From assembly GCF_001039355.2 (NCBI RefSeq), contig NW_019775599.1, forward strand, positions 115,705-179,704: a stretch of DNA of 64,000 bases. Direction: 5' to 3'. Each line of letters starts with the position of its first letter. The first letter of the stretch is position 1. The notes beneath the pieces are model-generated. The model was not told the origin of the DNA. It ran no database searches and saw only the letters and a list, made by a program, of their open reading frames with translations. Positions 1 through 13,800 of this stretch are shown piece after piece. This stretch comes from Lingula anatina. Lineage: Eukaryota > Brachiopoda > Lingulata > Lingulida > Lingulidae. The position numbers and the translations under genes were made by a program.

Positions 1-2433
1 CATCATTAGTGACCTTTGACAAGGGAAGGGATGCAATTGAGACTGTTTCAGGTATTTAATAATCAAGGAAACAGTAAGGATGCCTTAGTTTGAACAGATT
101 CAATGGCTTCTTTAACATCTTGTTATGGCAGATGCAAGTTTTCAGTCTAATAATCACCTTTCGCTTGCTGCTTTTAATTTGCTTTTGGCACGAGATACTT
201 TCCGAAACCTGATTGTGCAAGATACATATTAGGTGTATGAAAAAGCATTGCCTCATCAAACTTCTACAGGGTAGTTGTTTTTTTGAACATATGTCTGCCA
301 TGTTTTAACGACGTTTTCTTTTGGTGCTTTGTCATGTCATGGCACCAGGCGTATGACTATAACACATAGAAGTTTTAAGCTTTGGTATTGATGACTTTAA
401 AAAAAAAAGAAAGAGTAGAGAGCAAGGCTGACATATGTACAGACACTAAACAGCAAAAAAGTCATTGCAACAATATTAAGACAAAAAACTTTTGTAAAAA
501 TTATAAAACCATGCTAATTTTCAAAAGCAACCTGCATTTTTACATTCAGAATAAGCAACATGGCAAATATCTGAAGTAAAACAAAAAATGCTGTTTGGTG
601 TTTATGGTGTAAATGTAAGAAAAATACACAACAAATGAAGAAAAACTCAATAACTTTCATAAATGAGCATTTGAAAAATTAGTACTGACTGAATCCAAAG
701 GAAATTAGAAAAATTTTAAATATTGAAAATTCTTCAGAAAATAAATGGAAATGTTCAAAGACAAAGAACTGATATTCTGTTTCACCAAAAGTTTCTGTAA
801 AATATCCAGCAAGAAGTTTTGCTACCAGCAAGTATCAATAAAAGCATTCCAAAGCCACTGTATCTCCAATTTGCACATCCATTCCATGTATAACCTGATC
901 CCTTATACCAAAACTCATTCATCACTTTTTTTATCATTATTTGCAGTCTGCTTTAACATGAGGAGTTATGACCACGAAGGATTTTCAATATCTTTGATGA
1001 ATGCTTGCTGGAGGTTTACATTAATTTGTCAGTGCAAATGTTTGGTAAAACAGTAATATTTTTGATACAGTATGCTTTCAAGACATGCAGATACTCCCTT
1101 GGTGTTTTTACATAATCTTTCAAAGACTACATGAAACTGATTAAGATAAAAGCTGAAGTCAGGAAGGCTTGCAAAATGTACAAAATCATGTTTTTCTGAT
1201 AGTGTGCAACATCCCAGTATGAAATTGTAAAAGAATTATCAATAAAGAATCACAATAACAACAAAGATGCAACAAAAGACTCCAAGCATGCAACATCACA
1301 GTATAATTTGCACTGTCTAGTCTGGAATTAAAAAATCACAAATTGTAAGGTGATATCCTTTACGGTATCAAAATGGCAGGAAATGTATCACTAATGTATC
1401 ATTACTGTTTTCTCAAGACTTGATATTCCCATGTGTTGTGTGTCTGATAAAAGCCACACAAAGAAAATGGTACAGAGAATTCAAGATCACAACATCATGG
1501 CTGCCACTGTCATGTCTAAATTATCCCAGTGTTATACCGTAGGTGTGCTTCCGTCAATACCTAATTTATGGAAAGAAAGTCTCAATCAGTATGTGGGCTG
1601 AGGAGGATGCCAGAGTTGCTCCTCTGGAGACGAAGTGATATCTCTTTGGCTGAATCTCGAAGAAGAAAAAAAATTAAGGAGGTTATTTCTCTGTGTTCGA
1701 CTTGAAAATCAGATTTCTTTGATCTGTTCTGGAATACACAGGGTAGATAACAAAGGCTAAATTTGACTTCCCAATTCTGATGGTACTAAGGTGGTTTGGC
1801 ATACAGTCTATCAACAAAGCAGTTAGTAAAACTTAACTTCTATGTATTGCTTACCTTCATCTATTTTGTTACAATTTCCAAATATTCCACATAATGGTGG
1901 CCACCAGCATGGGCACAAGTGACTGAGAGAATATATTATTTAAGTCTATGTGGGGGCAATCATCAAGCAGTCTACAAATATCATACTGTATGAACGTGCT
2001 GTGAACCCATGCAATTTGCTCATGCAGCCAACACTACTGAGAGCCTCTGAGAGACTCCAGTTAAAAAACAGCTAAAAGAGGAGCAAAAAAGCTACATGAA
2101 ACAGTGTAGATAGGAAGAATCAAATAAGAGTGTTTCAAGCTGCTTGAAAACAAAGTTGTTTCAGTAACAGCTTCTGTGTTATTTCTCTATAAAACCAAGT
2201 TCAAATGTTGTCAAGGGCAAATGTTGAAAGCATTTTAACACGTTGAGTGATGTTTAGTGATGTTAAGCAACTTCAGCAATGTTCAGTAGAGTTTGAATGG
2301 AGTCAAAATGTTCAGTGGGCCGACTCAACATTTGTTGTTCTCGGGGGAGATATTGAAATTAAGCATGTTATCACAGGGCCACTCAATGATGTGCAGTCAG
2401 CACAAGCACACTGGACCCTTCTTTTCATACTTA

Positions 2434-2665
2434 CACCCCATTTCCATAGATTTTTAGATCGATCTATCCCTGTGGGGAGTCTCACTAGATTACTGTCAGC
2501 TTGGCCAGCTTAAGCATCTGTCCCGCCTACTAAAAGCTGTAAAGGGGTAATTAACTACATGTATGGTGCCCGCTCGGCTGACTGCAATTTAGCGTGAACC
2601 CCCAGGGAGTTAGGTCGATTTAAATCTTAATCTTTAGATTGATCTAAATCTCTGGGAAAGCACCC
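2434..2665 (+). mobile_element. TTA-target MITE, copy 1 (Harbinger-like)
   Basis: A 232-bp non-coding element flanked by direct TTA on both sides (2431-2433 and 2666-2668). Its ends are imperfect inverted repeats: CACCCCATTTCCATAG on the left, and GGGTGCTTTCCCAGAG when the right end is read on the other strand. Inside the ends are inverted AGATCGATCTA-type motifs. Three more copies lie at 18954, 39889 and 61854. A 3-bp TTA duplication is typical of PIF/Harbinger elements; the superfamily assignment is inference. Confidence 0.8.
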
Positions 2666-3598
2666 TTAGCATACTGAAGAGGCTTGAATGGATTCATAAT
2701 TTCTCTTAATGGCTTCTTTTTATTCATGCTTTCACTTTTTTTCTTTTTATTATCCTTGCCCTCCTTGTCCTTGTCAACTACAAGACTTAGTTCTAACACT
2801 GTCAGGGCTGTAATAACTTTTTGCTTTGAAAGTGACACCATTTTGAACACAAAGTCAAGGAACAGGGATTTTGCAACTTTGTTTATAAATGCTTTAACCT
2901 ATTTTGATCATGGATTTTAATTAATGGTAGACTAGTATAGCATTCTATGGTCATTTTATGTGTGTGTGTGTTTTTTTTTTAGGTTTATGCACCCGGTTTA
3001 TTAATAATATAACAATTTTAAGACACTCATTCTATGTGACAGCCATGTTTCCATGGCCCGACTAATGACACGTGAAATTGTTGAGAGGGTTTTAACACAC
3101 CCTCACTGCATGAACATGACTAAACATGGCGCTACAATTGTTGAGCAATGTTCAGTGAAATGTTGAGTGTTTTAACTGGGCTTAATCTTCAAGTTCAGCA
3201 AACTGCACAATTAATATGCAGGACAGAAGAAAGATGATTTACAAAGGGTGCAGTCAAGCTGCTGCTTTCTGATGAATGGAAATAAAGAAATATTTTTTGA
3301 TTAAAACCATCCTCAATATACTCATGGTGCATTGTGTGAATGAACTGAAAGATGAAAAATCGGTGTCTCATTTTTAATCCCCTTGTTGAAGAACATCAGG
3401 AATGTTGAACTTTGATAATTGAAGTAAATATAGTATGAGATTCATGCACTGAGTGAGAAATGGATCCCATGAGTATTCACATAATATTATAGTTTTCCAA
3501 AGCAAATGCTGCAGAAAATATATAATAAATTTATTTTTCTTATTCATGAAAAATATCATGAGGTGGTGTATCCAACTGACTCTTATAATTAAATCTGT

Positions 3599-3600
3599 AT

Positions 3601-3647
<47 letters not shown>

Positions 3648-3649
3648 TT
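3599..3649. repeat. TTTA microsatellite
   Basis: About 12-13 uninterrupted TTTA units, seen directly. The open frame running through it (a leucine/isoleucine/phenylalanine/tyrosine run) comes from the repeat and is not a gene. Confidence 0.95.
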
Positions 3650-6600
3650 GCATTTTTTTCTATTTCGGACAAATGATAAGTTGAACATTTCAAAAAAGAA
3701 GATTCCTCATGCTTCAACATTTCCTCATGTTTTATTGGTGCAACTGGCATTGCAGCTACAGATCTGTAAGTCAGAGCCACAGTGGGAAGCCAACACAGTT
3801 TCTCCATATAATTCTATTCCTAAATCTAATTTCTTACATAATTAGTCACATCATTAGTCTGTCAAAGTTGCGAGTATAGTACAGTAAGTACATGTATGTT
3901 CCATCCTTATTGTGAGCAATCTCAATATCGTGTACATGTATCTAAGTATAGTAAGTTGGCAGTTTAGAGTGACCCAATTGTCACATTGAAAATATTTTAT
4001 TTAAACAGTGCATGTATGTTGTATGTTGAGCACTAAATTAAAACGTAACAAGACACAAATATGGCTATTAAACACCTTGCTTTACCAAAGATATGGTAAC
4101 AGATCAAATCATCAGTGGTACCTTTGAGAGTGAGTGTCTTCCTGGAAAAGGCTTTTAATATGCAGAGTTAGGTTTCATATAATTGATGACGATGGCAATG
4201 ATATGTGATGAAATGATTTTTTGGATATAAGCTGTTTGCTCTCAGTATGTGAGCTACTGCGTACCTGGATGACTCCCCGAATAGTTTCAGATAACTCACA
4301 AAGTGTGATATGCTTTTAATTAATTATTCATTCTAGGTAAATCTAAATATATATCCTGAATGCTTCTTTTTCCATAAATGAAATATTGCCTGCATGGAGG
4401 TTTCCTCAAATAAACTTTCAAACTTGAACTGTGTAGTTTGTAAAACGTGAGAGTTAATATTCATAGACATAGGAGACACTTCTTTCAACCACATCAGTCA
4501 TTAGCAAAGGAAGTAAAGGGGCTAAGGAGAATACCCTTACCCTCCCCCTCACCGCTTTTTCCTTTTAATGGTTTGCAAATTAAACCCACTGAAACATTGC
4601 TTCCTACATCTGACATCTCAAGTGATATATTTCTCAATTTAATGTGTATTTTTTCCAAGATAAAATCTCAATTGTAATTGGAATGAGATTGGTGTACCAC
4701 TGAGTACCCAGGGCTGTCAGTTTAAAAGTTTCTATTACATGTAGCCTCTTCATGATATCAAAATTGATTTGGATCAGGCCCTACAAATTTACTGTGCCAA
4801 ATTTGATATTGTATTTGTAGTTTTCTGGTTAATTCAGCATATAATGGCTGCAGCCACACCAAGGAAAGTGTACTATTTAACCCTGACTCAGGCAGCAAAA
4901 TATATAGTTACCCCATAATTGGCAGTTAGTAAGTGAATACATTTTTGGGTGGGGTCGAAAACTTACGATTCACACTACATCCTTCGTTTCATCCATTTAG
5001 TTTTCTATGGTGGTAAATTATCCCCTTTTATGATTTATGTAATTGATTTTCTGCATTACTTTAATTCGAACATAATTTTCAGAAGTGGCAGCTCGCGAAC
5101 CGTGAATGCTCATACAGGAAGTGACTCCGTTCTCCCATTTCATCATGTAGTAAATATCAATAAATCATAAAATTAACATAAATTTGGTTAAGAAGTACTC
5201 ATCCTTATCAACTGATAAATGTATGAATTCAAAGGTTCAAAAAGCACATGCTGGTGATACTATAACTAAACTACAGCAGATGCTCATAGCAATTTCCTTA
5301 ACTGTCACCCAAATGTCTGTTGGAGTATCAATTAAATTATACCCAATTAGATCAATGCCTTCTTGATCAATAATCTAACGCAACACCATATAGTTTTATT
5401 GTTCATTCCCCTCCATAAGACTTGTACAATGATAATAATAAATGACAGAGGGAGAAATCAATATGATGGAGTGAGAAATTAATGATAGATATACTTAATG
5501 GATCATTAGGTACATTAGTGGGCAGTGCAGATTACCCAGAGATATCAATATATAGTGTGTGTGTCTTTCAAAATGGCATCAATTCTAAAAGCTGCTTTCT
5601 GAATGTCATGATAAAAGGTACAGGTGTATGGCAAAGGGGGTAGATTAATTACAGTAATGAATAATTAATGAATGGTACCTTATATGAGGACAGTAGCAAG
5701 TGCATTAGTGCTATTTTTGATGAATGGGTCATAGCTTTTCAATCTCAAGAAAACACTTGGAGGATCCAATTGCACTTATCTCTGAATCAGTTTTGGAAAG
5801 ATGCGTAGGTCTGGCCACCATGATTTGATTATACATCCATAATGAATTCCGCAATAAGATTAATAACTTCTTACTTGCAACTTTTTTGTTCTTTCGAATG
5901 TGGGTAGTAGAAAAGGCAAACACAGGTGAAAAATACCTTGGAATCATGTCTTTGAAGATGGATGACAGAAGTGCATGTTGGAGGGTTTAGAATAATGGAT
6001 CATTCTTTAAAAATACACAAATGTGTGGTAGCTTAATTACCCCTATTTTCAGAGGACACTAAGAACTCATCTATCTATTATCAGTATATATATCCCATTT
6101 TCATGTGGGTCAGTCAGGCTACCAGATAGAAGAGAGGTGAGTTTTAAGTGTCCCCTGAAACTCCAGGTAGAATGAAATTAATAGGTTGGTAACATTCACA
6201 AGGAGATCATCCTCATCCACAACTTCAACTACTGTGTGGATGAATGATCTCTTTTGTGAAGAATGCAATCTAAGTTGTAAGAGGAGGAGGAAGAGGGTTT
6301 GTGAAGAAATGGGTTGCCGTTTTCCAGTGTAACTACTAAATGATCTGCCTCTGCTGCCCATGTGATATTAAATACAAAAAGTGCTTGAATCACAGCAAAG
6401 CAGGATCTAGTTATACACTGTATTCAAAAAGACATACTGGTACATGCACACTGATGCACAAAACCCTATTTCTCCATAAGTATGATGTTTTAATTTTTAT
6501 AATTCCTTTGGTGATTAATCCAATAACAAATTTTTAAAAAATTGAAAGGGGATATTGCGGAAATATTCAGGTTTTCCTTCTTTTAATATTTTTCATTTTT

Positions 6601-9600
6601 TTATTTTATTAAATTTTTGCTACATATTATACAAGTAGGTATAATGGGCATTTTATTAATTATCTTTATAGGTCTTTCCCAAAATGAATTCTATGAATAA
6701 TGTCAACTCACATTTTATTGTCATGACAATAAAATATTAATTATAAGCATTTGTACAAAGCAACAGAAATTTTTGTGTTTCTGCTTGTGGAAAATAACAT
6801 TCATTGTACCAGAGGCTTTATTGTACTGATACAGGCACTATCCACAGGGAGCAAATTATGCACTATAACCAAATAACCAAAAGGCAAAGCATTTCTGCTT
6901 AGCTCATGCTGGAACATACCCATACATGCATTCAGCAAGTTTGGCCTATGTATTCATTATTACATACTAAATTTGGGACTGCTTTTTCATGCCCAACTTG
7001 GCAAATGACAAAAAATTTATATGCAACATCCTCAAGGGAATGTCTTCCCTGGAGCCTCAGTGCTGTTTTGTGAGTTAATTAAATAATATGCTGATTAATA
7101 TCAACAACAGCTATTTAATATTATAATTAATTAAAAACATCAATAACAGTAATGGTGAGGTAACATGCACTATGGTATTGTTACTCTCTATTATCGTTAC
7201 CCTTTATTATCATCCAGATACTGAAAATGGATCGAGTTTTCCTGCATCTATTATTCAGGAACGTAGCTGTCTTTGTTCTGATTTAAAACAATAAAAAAAA
7301 ACCCTCGAAAATATAAAATATCAGCATTTATATTTCTTGTTGTAATGTTTAAGCATAGACAACTCAAAGCTTTAATGGTCAATTTAACACCTTTCTGTTG
7401 TGAGGTGAGATAGCAATTGGTATGGGGCGTAATCTTGCAGAGTTGACCATGAGTGTACAAATGTATGGGCTACAATCCATTGCCATTATTTTAGTCTTAA
7501 TATTTTTGCTATTGATTTATAAGCCCCTAACTGCAGATTTTCATTAAACAAAGGCATCATTTTGCTTTATCAATGATAAAATCTGAACTAAGACCTTTAA
7601 GAAAAATTGTTGGCAGGGTTTTGGAGAACTAAGTGGTGACATTAAATTGGTGTTAAAATGATTATCATGGGCGCTCATGTACAGGAGAAATTTGAGAAAC
7701 TGATTTTTCAGTTTTTACCCCAAAATTGCAATAATGACATCACCCACAAGACGACATATTTGTAAATGTTAATTAATTGAGTCACTGAACACTGAAGATT
7801 TATCTATTACCCAAAAGAACATGTAAGGCAGTAAGTAAGTTTTGTGCGAAGGGTGACATTATCCTTATAAGTTTACACATTAGCCTGCTGAGTTCACACA
7901 AGCTATATATAATCACATGCTATGCTCCCAATAAGCACCCTCTTAATGTGCACACTTTATGGGTTTTCATTATTCATTTTATTAAATGGATGTCATTAGT
8001 TTTACATTACAGACATCAAACTATAATCAGTGATCCTGCAAGCCTGAACAATGGATCAATTTGTAAACGTCCAGCATGTACCAGTAATTACAAAACAACC
8101 CTGGCTGACTTGTTGTGACCTTTGCCTCAGGTAATGGAATCAATTTAATATCCTTTGTTGTCTCTTACGATCTACTCAGAAAAAAAGTATATAGGCTGTG
8201 TTGACAACCAGTGATCTGCAGACTAACTGGTCCAGGGATCAAATTTGGCAACCAATTGACAATGAGTTCCTGCTGTCCATCCTATCATGGGTGGAGCAAT
8301 GAAATTTTCGCACGATTTCAAGAGGGGCATGCTACATGTGATCTGCAGACTAGTTAGTCAGTGGATCAGCTGGTTGTGAATGTGGCCATAGAGGTACTCT
8401 GGCTTATCATTATTATTATTTGGCATGATGGTGCAATGCAGGGCCTTTTCTTTTCTCCTTTTTTTCAATCCTTATAATTATTGTGTGATCAAAACAAGAA
8501 TGTTCCTGCCTATCAAACCTGAAAGAACCTTTACTCTCATTCCACTTCAATTCTTTTGTATGACATTGAAAGAAGTGCTAATTCTGTTTCCCCTAATGCT
8601 GCTACAGAAATATGTCCAGGGTATTTGTAGAACACCATATTGCGTTAAATTCACAGCACATATAGTCAGAGCTAGTACTCTACCGGTACTTTAGGCATAT
8701 TACAATCAATTATTGTGCTGCAGTTGTAGTTCTACATGTTCTGTACATGTATACAGTGTAGGTACAATACAGTAGGCAGACCTCTGTAAGGACACAGAGG
8801 TATTTTGTCAGGGCACATGCAGCACTAATATGGAATATGACTCAAACCAAGGAGGTTGAATTCCTTGCTCAAACCAAAGGCCTAAACAGAATGCAATGGT
8901 GCCTCTATGATCAAAATCTGAAACCCATTTGGTTAAGGAAATATATTTCCCATTATAGGACTTCCTTTAGGACTCTATGAGACTCTAGAGGAATCCCACT
9001 GAACTAAGAATAGGAATTCTATCAGATGTCCTATAGGTTTCCTCTAAGGACATATGTCCTTTCTGGATCCTAAAGGATTTAAAGCCAATTACCTTTAGAA
9101 CATTATAAGATATTAAGCCAATTTCCAATAGGATCCTAAATGAAATTTCACTGAAGCTTCCATGATCTTCCGTAAAGAATGGAGATTTGCAAATAAAAAT
9201 GTGTACACCACTAAAATGAATTTGTTTTTCTCATTAAAAATTCTACAAAAGGGGCCCAGGAGAGATGCATTCCTTTGACTTTTTTTTAAATTTCTTATTT
9301 GCATATAAATATACCAAATAACTAAGAAAAAGATCCATTTTTCCATCTCCATGTCAGCCAACCCAAAGAAAAATACTGAACATGCCCACATTCAGTCTCT
9401 GAAGCACAAGGCAAAGAAGGAAATTGGCTGATTGTGATGAACTGGAAATTTTACATATATATTGTTTCACATATCTAAAGTTTCCTGACTATCTAAACAG
9501 GAAAATTACACTTGATCATAAATAGCCCCAATAAAAGATCTGAATACTTGACCCATATAGCATTTGAGCTTTAAATCATAAATGTAATCAAAATGGAATT

Positions 9601-9800
9601 CTTATGTTGAAATGGTAAACCTAAGTGAAAGCTCAGCTATACTTTTTTTACAACAATTCTACAAATGGAATTTTGATGTTCAAAGAGAAACCTCTAGACA
9701 ATTGAACTGACAGCGACATTATAACTACAAGTACCTGCACATGTTATCCCAGAATTTTCAAATGTGTATGAACAATTTTACTGATGACTAAGGTAGCTAG

Positions 9801-10114
9801 CACTAGTGGGCTAGATTTGGTCTTAGAGTGCAATTTAAGTTCACAAGTGATCTTACATGATCTTAATCATTACAGCAGTAGTCTTAAAATGGACTGAATC
9901 TGCTTTTAAGATCAAAAATGATCTAACATCTACTTAAGTGGTCAAGCAGTTTCCTCCCGTCACAATGGGGGATACCTCCCCTCACAATAGAGGACACCTC
10001 TGCTCACAATAGGAGAATGTGTAAGGGGAGACAACTTAATTGGCTGTTTTAAGATCACGTAAGACTAATAGTGTTCTTAAATTGCACTTTAAGACCAAAT
10101 CACGCCCACTAGTG
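9801..10114 (+). mobile_element. CACTA-type MITE, present only in copy A
   Basis: A 314-bp element with long inverted ends. The left end starts CACTAGTGGGC. The right end, read on the other strand, starts CACTAGTGGGC too, and the match extends about 39 bp with few mismatches (GATTTGGTCTTA, GTGCAATTTAAG). Direct TAG flanks it at 9798-9800 and 10115-10117. Copy B has the unoccupied site (CTAGGGTCTTA near 18944). CACTA ends with a 3-bp duplication are the hallmark of CMC/EnSpm elements. There is no transposase frame, so it is non-autonomous. Confidence 0.85.
9954..10018 (+). repeat. Three-unit 22-bp tandem repeat inside the CACTA MITE
   Basis: Three successive imperfect units, each built around CCTC...CACAAT...GG, occur in the middle of the element. 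They are visible by eye. The element core may have been built by tandem expansion. Confidence 0.6.
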
Positions 10115-10781
10115 TAGGGTCTTAATCGAAACAGAACACAAAAGAGAGTGAAATGTGAAATGCTTGGTCACTGACCAAGTTTACATTATGCAATCATAAA
10201 GATACAATACTCCATAATGTACCACACATGTTCCAAGGATAAACAGCTTTAATATGAAACAGCTCCTGAAGACGTAAAAAAAATAGGTATTAAAATTCAA
10301 GTATTACAATGAACAGGAACTGTGAAAGAACTGTAGCAAAAGACAAGTTGATAGTTGATTGGCATACATGTATAAGTATCTTCATGCTGGTGTCACTAGA
10401 ACTTCTATATTTATTTGGAAAAAGTTAGATATTGGTCAAAGTTTTATTGCCCTGAAATGGTGTTATCTTACATAAGATAGTAGCTATATGTTCTCCCTCT
10501 ATTGTTTTGTAGCACCCACATAGATTTGTTGCAGTTAATCCTCGAAATTTTGTTATTTACATTGTACATCAAGTGTTTTCCTAAAAGATAAGCGCACATA
10601 AATATACACTTATGTTCACAATCTTGTAATAACTTGCTAGCATATCATATAACAGAATGGCAGTGAGTAAAGCAAACCAATAACACAACTAAATTTCTAT
10701 AGCTCTAAAAATGGCTTCTTGCTGCATCAGCAATGCCCGTTGAACAAACTTTGTCCCAATCATACACACATAAAAACATAC

Positions 10782-10817
10782 AGAGAGAGAGAGAGAGAGG
10801 GAGAGAGAGAGAGAGAA
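10782..10817. repeat. GA microsatellite, copy A
   Basis: A GAGA run of about 36 bp with one GG interruption. The equivalent run in copy B (19818-19847) is shorter and uninterrupted, a length difference expected between alleles. Confidence 0.9.
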
Positions 10818-13800
10818 ATGTGATATAATGTGGTGCTACTAATCTCAACTAATGTTACTGTATATGTTATTTGATTAAAAATTATATAATATAGTATTAG
10901 TAGTCACAGTTGCGAAAAAATTGTACCATGTATCAATGTACTATAACTGGGCCTAACCAGGAAAAATTCAATTAAGAAAATTGAATTGATTTCTTTGTCA
11001 TTATGAAGTACTTTATTCAATATTGGATACTTGTAACTTAGACAAGATAGCATACTGTATTCATTTTCTATGTCATAACTGGATTACCTCACAGTGGGTT
11101 ATAAGTGATTTGATACATTGTTTCTCTGAGATATTGTTGCAAAATTTCCTTTTTTTACTGTCTTTCATAATTTTTTTTCATGAAAGATGTAATTTCCAGG
11201 CCAGAGTTTCAGAAAGGTAATTATTCATTAAAAATTTCTATACATGCCATTTTTCACACCAGAACTTCAATAGCATTTGATTGCAGTTTATTACACCAAC
11301 AAAAATTTGACATAATTCATTAACTATGCCACATCCTTCAAGAAACCAAGAAATCTAGATGGGAATTCACATATTTGTGACTAACATGGCCGGTTACTTC
11401 AGGCAAACTTGTCACTGAATATCGCGGTCTGATAAGCTTGCACATTCAGAGGGTTGAAAATGACGTAGCTCAGCCTGGCCATGTATTGGACCCGAAGTTC
11501 CAGGCAAAACGTCATCTTTTGGAACTTACAATTAAGTACCCCTTAAAAAAAGTACTCAAATAAATACCACTGCTTTTGCTCTTGTTTTAAGTGTAGCACT
11601 AGGTTGGTTTCATTGTTTTATAAAAGAATTTTACTTGGATATTCAGTGTACTAGGTTAAACGCTATTGTTAATATCTAATCTTGCACATTTCAACTTAGG
11701 TACATGCGTAATATTTCTACATTTGTGTATCTTCATACTCAGTAGGTATATTACAAAGATCTGTACTGTATATACAAGTATATTGCCTATTAAACCAGTT
11801 TGCTGAGATTGGGAGGCAACTGCAATTATTACCAGTCACTGTATCTTCTCTTTGTTGCTATGGATCCTATTTATGACACTTAGCATCTGATAAGTCCTTG
11901 TTATTTTATTGTAAGTCATATCTTTCCAATTACTCTGCATGAGATGTACAGTATTGTGCACACTCACAAAATGCTATTATGATTTCTGAGAGTTTTTTAA
12001 CATGTAAGTACTAGTTACAACTACTGATCGTCCATGTATACAACATACAAGAGTACGTGTAATTATATCGAGACGCAGCCGAGATATAATTTGCTCTGGC
12101 ATGTCACATACAGTGGACGAGGAAAAGTTGTAACTGATTTATACCACAGCTGCCACTTCGAAAAATAGGATGAATGCACTGAAGGGTATGAAAATACAGG
12201 CAAGCATGTGTGCGAAATACAAGTGCAATTATCATACTGTTTGAGGCACCAGCCGTGGTAAAGTGAAAGTTAATGTACTAGTTAATGGTCAACTGGGAAA
12301 TTTTTGTCATGTGGCAAGGTGTTGTTTTCAATCAATTTTTAACCTATAAAATATATTTTATCATTATATACTTTACAGAGATGTCATGTCAGAATAATAC
12401 AGTGTATGAGTATAGTTATTGTAAAGCAGTATTTAGGTGTGTTATATATTCCTGGGATATATATTTCCTTAACAACTTTGAGTAACACGCTTTTGATCAT
12501 TTTCTGTAATAAAAGTTCAGTATTATATAAGATTCTGCAGAGACTGTATAATTACACAAGGGCAATTTCCAAACCCTACATTTAACTGTGCAAACTTCAT
12601 AGCACTATTGTGTTTTGGTGCTGTAATTATTCACAAATTTCAAATAATTTTTTTCAAGATTTCTCAGTTATAGTTACTCATCTAAGTGTTCTTCTCAATG
12701 TTTTTTTTATTCATGTTCCAAGCAAAACATTCTTTTGTGCTATAAAATTAATTAATCAATCTATTTGAATGTAATGAGTAATTACGGTATTCTGTTATAT
12801 AAACATATAAGTATTTATGCTTGTGATGTAAAGACATCTGTGTCCTACATGTAAACTGAAACAAAATTTATATTTTCACCATGCTTGCAGCTAGGATAAA
12901 TTATTTAGTCTCTTCATGGCCTCTTATATACTGATCCAATCCGGAGTACTAAATTTAGTTGCTAAGTAGCCTATTGTACCTGGTTGGGTGTGTTAGAGAA
13001 ACTGATTGTGTTTAGTTGTGACAATCAACTATTGTAATCAACACAGAGATTGTATGAAATAATTCAAAGGGACTGCCCAGTATAGTTCATTATTCTCTAG
13101 ATATTATTTACTCTTGGTCAAAATTTTGGAATATATGAACTATGTTTCCTGTGAACTGAGAGTGCTGCCAAGAGCAAATTAAGCTTAGCTGCCATAGGAA
13201 ACTTTGGGCAGTATGATATATATATCCAACATGACTGCCAATTCCCACCATTGCAAACCTTCTATCCACCCTGAATAAAGAAAAAAACTTTGTAAATACA
13301 GTTTCAAGGTGCCATTACTCCTGTAATCAGAGCGTAATTTGAGTGACTCGTAACTGGATTTTGTCAATTTGGTTTCTCTAAAATCCTAAAAAAAATATTT
13401 ACTAGTCCTTTTTTAATTTTTTCAACCACTGACAAAAGTTTGTCATAATTTTGCAAAATATTTTAATAATTACCGGTTGGCTGTTATATATTTCTGATGC
13501 ATTGTTAATTTCAATTTGTGCATTTTGAAAAACTATTCACAATCATGGAAAATGAAAAACATACTGTAGTACAAATAATTACGTACTGTGTGTGTAATGT
13601 TTTGCTACATTTAGTGATTATTGTAACTTTGATTTTTATTATCATATATCTTGTGGATCTATTAAATTTGATATTGTGGTTATTTATTGTGTGTTGTTGC
13701 ATTTCTATAAAGAACCAGCTCACATCTGCCTACACCTACTGAATCTTTCAGTACTCAATGGTACAATCAATTACTAATCCACCAAATTACAAAAGTGGCC

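Larger units (their letters stand above)
1..6287. other. Gene-free stretch left of the 9-kb duplicated segment
   Basis: I see no convincing exon on either strand. Short open frames exist (for example around 1560-1710), but none has a recognisable domain, good codon structure or paired splice sites. The stretch holds one TTA-target MITE, a TTTA microsatellite and a short GT run near 2960. The sequence either side of the MITE (about 2225-2430 and 3050-3185) shares loosely repeated phrases such as ATGTTCAGTG, so it may be an older repeat. If stabilin continues leftward, this stretch is intron or lies beyond the gene. Confidence 0.5.

Noticed and set aside
1560-1710. Short frames open on both strands next to a polypyrimidine tract
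   Set aside because: The possible acceptor ends in GAG, no matching donor or domain is visible, and both strands are open by chance at this length.
3596-3660. Hydrophobic 'membrane protein' frame over 3453-3845
   Set aside because: The hydrophobic run is translation of the TTTA microsatellite.
11023-11220. Plus-strand frame in copy A (with a longer version at 20053-20355 in copy B)
   Set aside because: The reading frame is not conserved between the two alleles (a one-base change in a T run alters its end), the composition is AT-driven, and no domain is recognisable.
11365-11530. Minus-strand open stretch in a slightly GC-richer, well-conserved part of the 9-kb segment
   Set aside because: Allelic differences with copy B change amino acids at several positions (for example Met to Val, Leu to Pro, Phe to Val), which is not the pattern of a constrained protein.
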